From Deltaproteobacteria bacterium (GTDB lineage: Bacteria > JADJOY01), in contig JADJOY010000018.1 of assembly GCA_016713535.1 (NCBI GenBank), forward strand, positions 124,001-188,000: 64,000 bases of DNA. Reading direction: 5' to 3'. Each line of letters starts with the position of its first letter. Position 1 is the stretch's first letter. The translations under genes were made by a program, and so were the position numbers. Below are positions 24,745 to 32,131 of this stretch, in pieces. The notes beneath the pieces are model-generated. The model was not told the origin of the DNA, ran no database searches, and saw nothing but the letters and a program-made list of their open reading frames with translations.

Positions 24745-24844
24745 GGTGAGGATCGGGGCGCGGGGACCGACAATCGATTGACGATCGTCGACAATCCGTT
24801 GGCGAAGAGCTGGGGTGGAGGGCCGAGGCCCCGCCCAGGAAGGC

Positions 24845-25621
24845 TCAGAGCCGCGCGCCCACCAGCCTTCCGTTGCGGAAGAAGAGGCGCTGCGCGACTG
24901 CGTCGCCGTTCTCGTCGAGCTTGGTGTAGAGCCACTTCGCGATCGTCGCGCCGTCGCGGGTCCGCGTCAGCACCTTGTGCGGATCGCCCCACTTCAGCAC
25001 CGCCTCGACCTCGCTGACACCGCGCTGCACCTGCTCGGCGGCGATGCGTTTGCGGTGGCGACCCCCGAGCCGCGTGGCGCGCTGCTTGAGGGTGGCGAGG
25101 AAGTCGAGCCCGGGCTCGGCGCGGCGCTCGTGGAAGAGCTCGATCCGGCGGCGGAGGAAGTGCAGCGGCTGGAGCGTGGTGTTGGCCGACATTCGGTTGA
25201 TCTCGGCGAACACCGGGAAGCGCCGTACGAGCTGCCCCGGCGAGAGCCGGTGCTGGCGGTGGATCGGCTCGAGGAGCGGATCGGGCGCGATGCCCACCAG
25301 CGCCACGTCGTTCGCCTGCTGCTCGATCTCGACGTACGGGAAAAAGCTGTCTTTCAGGTAGTTCTTGGTCAGGTTCGGGTGCAGGAAGTGGTGCCCCAGC
25401 TCGTGGAGCAGCGCGAACACCCGCTGGTTCGGGGTCAGGCTCTCGTCGATGAAGATCGTCGGGACGTCGTGGACCCGGACGTAGAGCCCGTGGCAGTTGA
25501 GCTTGCGGACGCTCAGGGTGATCGATTCCCGTTCGCAGATGTACTCGAGGTCCTCGAGATCCAGCGGTCGCTTGTTGAAGAACGGGTAGCGTTCCTCGAA
25601 CGGGAAGTGCGGCTGCTGCAT
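24845..25621 (-). CDS. ImmA/IrrE-family metallopeptidase
   Basis: 258 residues from ATG 25621. The zinc site is LLHELGHHFLH (HExxH) around residue 75, with EQQANDVA downstream, the usual ExxAN helix that supplies the third ligand. Residues about 130-200 are basic and helical (RHRKRIAAEQ). The last 50 (KVLTRTRDGATIAKWLYTKL) form a small extra domain. The family cleaves XRE-type repressors in ImmR/ImmA and DdrO/IrrE pairs. A gene for an XRE regulator lies 31 bp upstream in the same operon, so the same logic is likely here. Confidence 0.85.
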   Translation of the reverse strand: MQQPHFPFEERYPFFNKRPLDLEDLEYICERESITLSVRKLNCHGLYVRVHDVPTIFIDESLTPNQRVFALLHELGHHFLHPNLTKNYLKDSFFPYVEIEQQANDVALVGIAPDPLLEPIHRQHRLSPGQLVRRFPVFAEINRMSANTTLQPLHFLRRRIELFHERRAEPGLDFLATLKQRATRLGGRHRKRIAAEQVQRGVSEVEAVLKWGDPHKVLTRTRDGATIAKWLYTKLDENGDAVAQRLFFRNGRLVGARL

Positions 25622-25652
25622 GGTGGCGAGCTCGGTCCTCGAAACGCGCCGG

Positions 25653-26024
25653 TCAGCTCCCGCGAAGCTGGCGACGCTTGGCTTCGGCGATCAGGATCGC
25701 ATCCGCGATGGCGTTCCGCCACAACTCTTTTTCGACCTCGTCCTCGGCCTCGCGATACCCCATCGCGAGCGCCGTGAGTTGCGGGACGTTGTCGTAGTCG
25801 AAGTCACGGGGCAGCGGGTTGTGAGACAGGCCCAGCAAGTAGTCGACACTGGTATTCAAGAAGCGAGCCATCTGCTGGAGATGGTGCGTTCCTGGGTCGC
25901 GCTTCTGTTTCGTCCACTGGGACACCGTCGTCTCGGACACTCCGAGAAACGATGCGAGGCGCTTCTGGTCGAGGCTCCTGCGCTTGAGCAGGACCTTGAG
26001 CCGTTCGCCCTGGAACTCGTTCAT
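25653..26024 (-). CDS. XRE-family repressor, partner of the ImmA-like protease
   Basis: 123 residues from ATG 26024. Residues 6-65 form a Cro/CI-type helix-turn-helix: RLKVLLKRRSLDQKRLASFL, then GVSETTVSQWTKQKRDPG, then QMARFLNTSVDYLLGL. The C-terminal half is acidic and helical (YREAEDEVEKELWRNA) and is probably the dimer and protease-contact region. It should repress its own operon until cut by the neighbouring metallopeptidase. A good promoter for the pair is visible at 26056-26085. Confidence 0.85.
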   Translation of the reverse strand: MNEFQGERLKVLLKRRSLDQKRLASFLGVSETTVSQWTKQKRDPGTHHLQQMARFLNTSVDYLLGLSHNPLPRDFDYDNVPQLTALAMGYREAEDEVEKELWRNAIADAILIAEAKRRQLRGS

Positions 26025-26055
26025 GACCCGAACCCTCCCTCAGGGGTGCCGATCC

Positions 26056-26085
26056 ACTGTATTCCCACGATTTGCATCGGGTCAA
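26056..26085 (-). promoter_or_regulatory. Promoter of the XRE/ImmA pair
   Basis: On the minus strand TTGACC (26085-26080), an 18-base spacer, then TACAGT (26061-26056), ending 32 bp before the XRE start. This short stretch is less GC-rich than its surroundings. No clear palindromic operator was found. Confidence 0.5.
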
Positions 26086-26194
26086 CCGCCGGCGGCCCTC
26101 TAGCGGATTGGTAAACCGGCGTCGGTGTAGGGACACGATCTGTCGACACCCTGGTAGACTCGCGGCGATCGGCGGCCGAACCGAGGAGGGCTCG

Positions 26195-26791
26195 ATGACA
26201 TCGACGCGACGGTTGGGGCGAGTGGCGGGCACGATCGCGATCGGAGCCGGCTTGTGGATGGGCTCGGTTGCGTCCTCGGCCGCCGGTTTGTGGCAGTGGA
26301 CGGACGGGGCGGGTCATGTGCACAAGTCCCGCTCGCTCGAAGACGTCCCCGAGGCCTTTCGCGCCACCGCCACCGAGCTCCCGGGTGGCCCGTCCGCGAG
26401 TCCGTCGGCTGGACCCACGGTGCCCGCCCCTCGGACGGAGCCCGCCGCGCCGGCGCGTCGTCCACCGCCCCCGCAGACCTCACCCGCCTCCGGCGCCGTC
26501 GCCGTGGACGAGGTGGCGGAGGCCGCCACCGACCGCGACGGTCACGACCGCGCGTGGTGGGAGTCCCAGGTGGTTCAGACGCGCCAGGAGATCAACGACC
26601 TCGAGGTCAAGCTCGAGCACCTCAAGTCGGAAGGCATCCGCTCACCGATCGTTCGCAAGGAGCGCGAGGCCCGCAGGGAGTTCGCGAAGACGCAAGACGA
26701 ACTCGAGAAGGCCAAGGGCAAGCTCCAGGTCGATCTTCCGGAGGCGGCGGCCAAGGCGGGTGCGCCAGCGTCGTGGCTCGTCGTGAACTGA
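26195..26791 (+). CDS. Exported DUF4124-like coiled-coil protein
   Basis: 198 residues, ATG 26195, with GAGGAGGG about five bases upstream. After a signal peptide ending near ASSAAG comes LWQWTDGAGHVHKSRSLEDV, the DUF4124 pattern (W-x-D-x-x-G-x-x-H-x-S). A Pro/Ala-rich linker (about residues 65-100) follows, then a charged coiled coil (QTRQEINDLEVKLEHLKSEG and REARREFAKTQDELEKAKGK). It is periplasmic. The function is unknown. It lies 19 bp before the large surface-protein gene. Confidence 0.7.
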   Translation: MTSTRRLGRVAGTIAIGAGLWMGSVASSAAGLWQWTDGAGHVHKSRSLEDVPEAFRATATELPGGPSASPSAGPTVPAPRTEPAAPARRPPPPQTSPASGAVAVDEVAEAATDRDGHDRAWWESQVVQTRQEINDLEVKLEHLKSEGIRSPIVRKEREARREFAKTQDELEKAKGKLQVDLPEAAAKAGAPASWLVVN

Positions 26792-26810
26792 CCGCGGGAC
26801 CGTGCTCGCC

Positions 26811-28931
26811 ATGGCCCGCGCGCGATCGACGTGGTGTGCCGTCGCGGGGCTTGCCGCGCTGATCCTGGGGAGGCCGGCGAGCGCGTCGGCTGGCGACCCA
26901 CACCGCGCGTTCGTGACCTCGGTGTCGGGAACGGGCGATCTCGCATCGTGGTCCGATGCGGGTGGCCACACCGGCCTCACGGCGGCGGATGCCATCTGCC
27001 AGGCGCGCGCCGCGGCCGGTCAAGTGGCCAATCCCGCCGCGTTCGTGGCGTGGCTCTCGGACAGCCACGACGATGCGTGGTGCCGCGTCCACGGGTTCAC
27101 CGGGAAAAGAGCCGCCAACTGCGGCCAGGGCACGTTGCCGAGCGGCGCCGGGCCGTGGCTACGTCTCGACGGCTTCCCGTTCGCTGCCACGATCGACGAG
27201 GTCGCCGCCGCGAACGTCGTCTACACGCCGCTGCGCGTGACCGAGCTCGGGACGATCTTCGATACCAGCGTCTACACCGCGACCCGCGCCGATGGAACGT
27301 TCGATCCGGCGTCGCAGACCTGCGCCGACTGGACCAGCGCTAGCTCGGGCGTGTTCGCGGTGCGGGTCGGCAGCTCGTTCGCGACCGGCACAGGCTGGAC
27401 CAACTCGGGTCCTGGCCCGTGCAACCAGCTCCTCAATCTCTACTGCCTGGAGAAAGGCGCTGGAGCCCCGCTCGGTCCCGCGGGTTTCACCGGACGTGCT
27501 GCGTTCACCTCGGCGGCGGTCGGCACCGGCGAGCTCGCCTCGTGGGCGAACGCCGGAGGGGTGTCCGGGGTCGCGGCCGCCGATGCGGTGTGCCGGTCGG
27601 GCGCAGCGCTCGCCGGCCTTCCGCACGTCGCGAGCTTCAAGGCCTGGGTGTCGGTGCCCGGTGCCGACGCGGTGAGCCGCTTCGTCGCCGACGGGCCGTG
27701 GGTACGGCCCGACGGCATGGTGATCGCGGGTGATCGCGCGGCCCTCGCGAGCGGGCTGCTGATCGCGCCCCTCAACCAGACCCCGTTCGGCACCTATCTC
27801 GGCAATGAAGGTGTGTGGACCGGCACCTCGTCGGACGGGCTCTCGAAGAATCCGGAGTGCCTGAGCTGGACGAGCGCCAGCGCCGGGCAGAAGGGCACCA
27901 GCGGAGTCGTCCAGTACGCGGACGCGTCGTGGACGGAGTTCTACGCGGCGAGCTGCAACTTCGGGTTCCAGCACCTGGCGTGCCTCTCCGACACGGCGAT
28001 CGTCCAATCGCCCGGCGTGCCCCTCGCCGCGGGGGGCGCCGTCACCCTGACGGGCAGTGGCATCACGCCGGGGGCGGTGCTCAAGGTCTACGTGGCCACC
28101 TCGTCGGGCACGGTCGACGTGATCCCGGACGGCTTGGCGCCGACCTCGACCACGCCCACGAGCTGGAGCGGCAACCTGCCGTGGCCGTGGCCGGCCGGAG
28201 GCAACGTCGCCCACCTCCTCGGCAACGGCTTCGTGAGCTTGCAGCTCGTCCAGACCGACCTGGGCTACAACGCGACCGACGCGGTGGGGAACGTGCTCGC
28301 GGGCAACGCCGTGCTCGGGGTGCCCAGCGTCACCACGATCGGTGGCGTGGCGCTCAGCGCCACGAGCTACGACCTGAGCGTCGGCACGGCCAACGTGCAG
28401 GGGCTCGTCACGCCCGGCGCTTCGCTCGTGATCGGCGGCAGCGGCTTCGCGAGCGCGGTGGTGAACCTGTTCACCGCGTCGGGGAACGTGGGGCCGCTCA
28501 CGCCGAGCAGCCAGAGCGCCACGTCGCTCATCGTGCCGATCCCGGCCAACGCGCCGGTCGGCCCGGGCTCGTTCCAGGTCGTCAACACCACCAACTTCCT
28601 CGCCTCGAACGCCGTCTCGGTGCCCATCGGCGAAGCGATCTCGGTGAGCAACGTGAGCGTGAACGGCAACACCGTGAACGTCACGGGCACGGGCTTCAAC
28701 TCGCTGACGGTCATCAACCTGTTCGCGAGCAGCGGTGGCGGGGTGGTGAACGCGGGCGGACTCGGCGCCGGAGGCGCGCCGAACGTTCCGCTCTCCGTCG
28801 CCGACAGCCACCACTTCTCGTTCACGCGACCCGCGGGGCTCGATGCGGGCCCCGCTTACGTGCAGGCGATCAACCCGCCGTTCATCGCGTACACGACATC
28901 GTCGTCGGGGGGCGGGTTCACGCTGCCCTGA
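26811..28931 (+). CDS. Large exported protein with two DUF1554-like domains and IPT/TIG-like repeats
   Basis: 706 residues from ATG 26811. The signal peptide ends near ASASAG. Two tandem domains, about residues 30-215 and 225-400, share FVTSVSGTGDLASW / FTSAAVGTGELASW, a GLTAADAICQ / GVAAADAVCR helix, W(L/V)S, and a C-terminal pair LNLYCLEK / QHLACLSD. This is the pattern of the DUF1554, C-type-lectin-like surface domains. Cys are conserved between the copies and probably pair. The rest has repeated GAxLxIGGSGF / VTGTGFNSLTVINLFASS blocks typical of IPT/TIG Ig-like domains. It is a likely cell-surface or secreted binding protein; the ligand is unknown. Confidence 0.75.
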   Translation: MARARSTWCAVAGLAALILGRPASASAGDPHRAFVTSVSGTGDLASWSDAGGHTGLTAADAICQARAAAGQVANPAAFVAWLSDSHDDAWCRVHGFTGKRAANCGQGTLPSGAGPWLRLDGFPFAATIDEVAAANVVYTPLRVTELGTIFDTSVYTATRADGTFDPASQTCADWTSASSGVFAVRVGSSFATGTGWTNSGPGPCNQLLNLYCLEKGAGAPLGPAGFTGRAAFTSAAVGTGELASWANAGGVSGVAAADAVCRSGAALAGLPHVASFKAWVSVPGADAVSRFVADGPWVRPDGMVIAGDRAALASGLLIAPLNQTPFGTYLGNEGVWTGTSSDGLSKNPECLSWTSASAGQKGTSGVVQYADASWTEFYAASCNFGFQHLACLSDTAIVQSPGVPLAAGGAVTLTGSGITPGAVLKVYVATSSGTVDVIPDGLAPTSTTPTSWSGNLPWPWPAGGNVAHLLGNGFVSLQLVQTDLGYNATDAVGNVLAGNAVLGVPSVTTIGGVALSATSYDLSVGTANVQGLVTPGASLVIGGSGFASAVVNLFTASGNVGPLTPSSQSATSLIVPIPANAPVGPGSFQVVNTTNFLASNAVSVPIGEAISVSNVSVNGNTVNVTGTGFNSLTVINLFASSGGGVVNAGGLGAGGAPNVPLSVADSHHFSFTRPAGLDAGPAYVQAINPPFIAYTTSSSGGGFTLP

Positions 28932-28938
28932 ACCCTGC

Positions 28939-28957
28939 GGGGGCTGTTCCAGCCCCC
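28939..28957 (+). terminator. Hairpin just after the surface-protein gene
   Basis: GGGGGCT-GTTCC-AGCCCCC begins 8 bp after the stop. It has no T-run. A second small hairpin follows (CCGGA/TCCGG, 28970-28984). The rest of the 28932-29277 gap contains the compound repeat at 29083-29144 and no gene. Confidence 0.5.
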
Positions 28958-29082
28958 CGCCCGCCCGCCCGGATTCACTCCGGACGGGTCCCACCCCGAG
29001 TCACTCGCTTCGCTCGTGGCGTCGCGCTGACCCTGTGAGTCTTTCCCTCTGGGTCGCTCACGGAAGCGCGAGGCCCGGCGAC

Positions 29083-29144
29083 GGGGGATGGAACCCCCGC
29101 CGCTACGATGGTTTTCGTAGCGCGGGGGGCTCCGTCCCCCCGCG
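29083..29144 (+). repeat. Compound three-hairpin element
   Basis: Three perfect inverted repeats in a row: GGGGG/CCCCC (29083-29098), CGCTACGA/TCGTAGCG (29101-29122) and CGCGGGGGG/CCCCCCGCG with a CTCCGT loop (29121-29144). An inverted homologue lies at 11098-11160. Confidence 0.85.
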
Positions 29145-29277
29145 ACGCTTCGCTCTCGCACGATTCATTCACAGGCGCGCTGCGACGCACACCGGGGCCG
29201 AGCCCATTCGTGGCGCGAGTCGACCGAGCGGTCTTGCGCTCGAGCACGCTCCATCGCCCCCCGGAGGGGCGCGCACT

Positions 29278-29784
29278 TCAGCCCTTGGCGGACTCGCCGA
29301 CGACGTGGCCGAGCTCGGGGACGATGAGCTTGTCCATGGCGAGCTTGACCGCGCCGCTCGAGCCCGGCACCGAGAAGATCACCAGCTCACCCGACAGTCC
29401 CGCGATGGCCCGTGACAGCATCGCGGCCGAGCCGATGTCCTGGTAGCTCAGGAAGCGGAACAGCTCGCCGAAGCCGTCGAGGGTCTTGTCGAGCATCGCG
29501 GCGACCGCCTCGTACGTGCGGTCGCGCCGCGAGATGCCGGTACCTCCGTTCACGATCACCACCCGTGCCCGAGCAGCCGTCCGGACCTCGGCGATCACGG
29601 CCCGGATCCGCTCGGGCTCGTCGGGGACGATCGCGTAGTGGACCACCTCGTGGCCGGCTGCCAGCAGCCGCTCGCGGATCGCCGCGCCGCTGGTGTCCGT
29701 CTCCTCGGTGCGGGTGTCGCTGACCGTGACGATGGCGCACGGGATCGCGCTCGGCGCCGAGCGCTTGTGCTCGTGGTGTGCCAT
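29278..29784 (-). CDS. moaB: Molybdopterin biosynthesis MoaB/MogA-type protein
   Basis: 168 residues, ATG 29784. VTVSDTRTEETDTSGAAI, VVIVNGGTGISRRD and FSVPGSSGAVKLAM are the molybdopterin-binding motifs of the MoaB/Mog fold. FGELFRFLSYQDIGSAAMLS is the usual MoaB form. It would adenylylate or bind molybdopterin for molybdenum cofactor assembly. No other moa gene is in the window. It follows the Nudix gene by 25 bp on the same strand. Confidence 0.92.
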   Translation of the reverse strand: MAHHEHKRSAPSAIPCAIVTVSDTRTEETDTSGAAIRERLLAAGHEVVHYAIVPDEPERIRAVIAEVRTAARARVVIVNGGTGISRRDRTYEAVAAMLDKTLDGFGELFRFLSYQDIGSAAMLSRAIAGLSGELVIFSVPGSSGAVKLAMDKLIVPELGHVVGESAKG

Positions 29785-29809
29785 GGCGCTCCGCGGGGCG
29801 GCGCGACGC

Positions 29810-30403
29810 TCAGCGCGCGCCGCCGGGGAAGGCGAGCTCGAGGAAGTGGTGGATGAAGCGCGCGGTCGCGCCCCACACGATGGTGCCGTCCAGGTCGTAG
29901 AAGTGGACGAGGTGGGGCTGGCCGAAGCGAAGACCACGCTCCTCGACGCGGTGGATCGACCCGTCGAGGAAGCGCTCGATCGGGACCTCGAGCACCTCGG
30001 CGATCTCCCCCGCGTGCGGCCGGTACGGGTACGGATGCGGCAGCGTGCCGACGATCGGGGTGACCAGGAAGTCGGTGATGGTGATGCTGTCGTCCAGCCA
30101 TCCCAGCACGTCGACGTCCTCGGAGCGGATGCCCAGCTCCTCGTCGGCCTCGCGCAGCGCGGTGTGGAGGGAGGTGTGGTCCCCCGGGTCGGTCTTGCCC
30201 CCGGGGAAGCTGATCTGTCCCTTGTGGGTGCCGACGGTCTCGGTGCGGCGGGTGAGCAAGACTCGCACCCCGTCCTCCGCCAGCAGCAGTGGCATCAGCA
30301 CCGCTGCCCGGATCAGCGCCGGTGAGCCGGCCAGCTCGCGACGCGGGCGGGTGCCCAGCGACGCGCGAACGGTTTCCAGCCACGCCGGCCGTCTGGCAAT
30401 CAT
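29810..30403 (-). CDS. Nudix hydrolase, CoA-pyrophosphatase (NudL) type
   Basis: 197 residues, ATG 30403. LLTRRTETVGTHKGQISFPG is the CoA-specific motif found before the Nudix box in this subgroup. The box itself is GGKTDPGDHTSLHTALREAD followed by EELGI. It should cleave CoA and CoA esters to phosphopantetheine and 3',5'-ADP. The box glutamate after GX5 is Asp, as is normal in NudL-type enzymes. No signal peptide is present. Confidence 0.87.
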   Translation of the reverse strand: MIARRPAWLETVRASLGTRPRRELAGSPALIRAAVLMPLLLAEDGVRVLLTRRTETVGTHKGQISFPGGKTDPGDHTSLHTALREADEELGIRSEDVDVLGWLDDSITITDFLVTPIVGTLPHPYPYRPHAGEIAEVLEVPIERFLDGSIHRVEERGLRFGQPHLVHFYDLDGTIVWGATARFIHHFLELAFPGGAR

Positions 30404-30553
30404 CCGGGCGGAAGGTAATGGCCACGTGGGAGGGTGTCATCCAGACGCGAAGGTGGTTGCCCCGCGGGATTCGGGGCGGGGGCGGAAAGACCCCGTCATG
30501 ACGTGCGCTGCCTGATAGACTCGGTCGGCTCCGCATGCGAAGGAGGACGTGCC

Positions 30554-30742
30554 GTGGCAGACGAGAAGCCCAAGGCGCCGGCCGACAAGGCGAAAGGCGC
30601 AGCGTACGATTCGTGGAAGGCGAACACGCCCGCGGGTCCAGCCGGTGGCCGCGACAAGAAGAGCTTGAAGGGAAAGCTCTCGGCGATGGTCGACCGCTTC
30701 ATCCGCAAGTTCAACACCGACAAGGGCTGGTACGACGAGTGA
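30554..30742 (+). CDS. Small basic protein of unknown function
   Basis: 62 residues from GTG 30554, with AGGAGG eight bases upstream. Lys/Ala-rich N-terminus (DEKPKAPADKAKGAAYDSWK), then KKSLKGKLSAMVDRFIRKF and a polar end. The C-terminal half could be an amphipathic helix. It is followed one base later by the membrane/winged-helix gene and probably leads that operon. The family is not recognised. Confidence 0.6.
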   Translation: MADEKPKAPADKAKGAAYDSWKANTPAGPAGGRDKKSLKGKLSAMVDRFIRKFNTDKGWYDE

Positions 30743-30743
30743 C

Positions 30744-31229
30744 ATGACCGGGCTCTGTATCATCGATCACGTGGTGGCGCGCCTCGTCTTCGCGGGCGCG
30801 ATCGGCTACGCGTCGTGGCGCCTCGCCGACGAGCGCCATCGCTCGACGGTCGGCTGGCCGCTGCTCGGCGCGCTCCTCGGCTACCAGGTCGAGGTCTGGG
30901 CGCTCGCGATGCTGGTCTGGCTGTGGCGTCTGCCCAAGCTCGATCTGCGTCAGCACTACCTCGAGCTGCGCGCCCACGAGCGATTCGCGCGGGCCCTCGG
31001 CGGACCGTCGCTGGTGGGTGACCACCTCGAGGACCGCATCCTCATGGTGCTCGCCAACAACCCCGACGGGCTCTACATCAACGCCCTCGCGCAGGGAGTC
31101 GGGCAGAGCTGGCGCGCCATCGAGGGCGTGGTCGATGGGCTGGTGGAGCGCCGCAAGGTGGTGCTCAGGGACGAGCGGTACTTCATCGACTCGGCCCAGC
31201 CCGCCGCGCCCGCGGGAGGTCCGGCTTGA
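30744..31229 (+). CDS. Membrane-anchored protein with a C-terminal winged-helix segment
   Basis: 161 residues, ATG 30744. Two hydrophobic stretches near the N-terminus (VARLVFAGAIGYASW and LLGALLGYQVEVWALAMLVW) are followed by a soluble part, LEDRILMVLANNPDGLYINA and SWRAIEGVVDGLVERRKVVL, which looks like a MarR/ArsR-type winged helix. Its stop overlaps the next start by 4 bp (TTGA). It may regulate the adjoining glycosyltransferase or simply share its transcript; no evidence decides. Confidence 0.6.
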   Translation: MTGLCIIDHVVARLVFAGAIGYASWRLADERHRSTVGWPLLGALLGYQVEVWALAMLVWLWRLPKLDLRQHYLELRAHERFARALGGPSLVGDHLEDRILMVLANNPDGLYINALAQGVGQSWRAIEGVVDGLVERRKVVLRDERYFIDSAQPAAPAGGPA

Positions 31230-32110
31230 CGATCAGCGTGGTGGTTCCTGCTCACAACGAGGCCCACTCGATCGCCGCCGTGGTCGGCGCGTGCAGGTCG
31301 TTGCCGGGAGTGACCGAGGTGATCGTCGTCGACGACGGCTCCACGGATGGTACCGGCGACGTCGCCGTCCAGGCCGGCGCACGGGTGGTCACGCACCCGT
31401 ATTGCATCGGCAACGGCGCGTCGACCAAGTCCGGCGCGCGCGCCGCCACTGGCGAGATCGTCGTGTTCCTCGACGGCGACGGTCAGCACCCGCCCGAGGA
31501 CATCCCGCGTCTGGTCGAGAAGCTCGATCGCTACCATCTCGTGGTGGGCGCCCGCGACCCGGACACCCACGCCAACCTCAAGCGGCGCTTCGGCAACAAC
31601 GTCTACAACCTGTTCGCGAGCTACGTCACGCAGTTCCCGATCCTCGATCTCACGAGCGGCTTCCGCGCGATCCGGCGTGATCTGCTGCTCCATTATCTCT
31701 ACCTGCTGCCCAACGGGTTCTCGTCGCCATCCACGCTCACCCTCGCGATCCTGCGCACCGGACGCTCCCTCGCGTACGTGCCCATCCGTGCCCGCGAGCG
31801 CAAGGGCCGCAGCAAGATCAAGCTGATCCACGACGGCACGCGGTTCTTCCTCATCATCATCAAGATCGCCACGCTCTTCTCGCCGCTCCGGGTGTTCATC
31901 CCGGTGAGCCTGTTCGCGTTCATCCTGGGCACGCTCAACTACACCTGGAGCTCGGTGAAGCAAGGGCACTTCGTGTTCACCAACATGTCCGCGCTGCTCT
32001 ACGTCGCGGCGGTGCTGGTGTTCATGCTCGGGCTGGTGGCCGAGCAGATCGCGCAGCTTCGCCTCGATCGCACCGAGGGGCTCGACGCCGCGGTCCGCGC
32101 GCCGACCTGA
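31226..32110 (+). CDS. Family 2 glycosyltransferase with two C-terminal membrane helices
   Basis: 294 residues from a TTG at 31226 overlapping the previous stop (TTGA). A GT-A fold: SVVVPAHNEAHSIAAVV, VIVVDDGSTDGTGDVA, VVFLDGDGQHPPED (DxD-like metal site), and an SGFRAIRRDLL acceptor loop. Two helices at the end (VFIPVSLFAFILGTLNY and LLYVAAVLVFMLGLV) resemble dolichol-/undecaprenyl-phosphate sugar synthases such as DPM1/GtrB. It probably loads a sugar onto a lipid carrier for surface glycan assembly, together with the GT4 enzyme downstream. Confidence 0.88.
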   Translation: MTISVVVPAHNEAHSIAAVVGACRSLPGVTEVIVVDDGSTDGTGDVAVQAGARVVTHPYCIGNGASTKSGARAATGEIVVFLDGDGQHPPEDIPRLVEKLDRYHLVVGARDPDTHANLKRRFGNNVYNLFASYVTQFPILDLTSGFRAIRRDLLLHYLYLLPNGFSSPSTLTLAILRTGRSLAYVPIRARERKGRSKIKLIHDGTRFFLIIIKIATLFSPLRVFIPVSLFAFILGTLNYTWSSVKQGHFVFTNMSALLYVAAVLVFMLGLVAEQIAQLRLDRTEGLDAAVRAPT

Positions 32111-32131
32111 GGGGCGGGTCGCCGGCGCGGG

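Noticed and set aside
24845-26024. A prophage or ICE module
   Set aside because: Only the XRE/ImmA pair is present; no integrase, terminase, relaxase, att-like repeats or structural genes were found around it.
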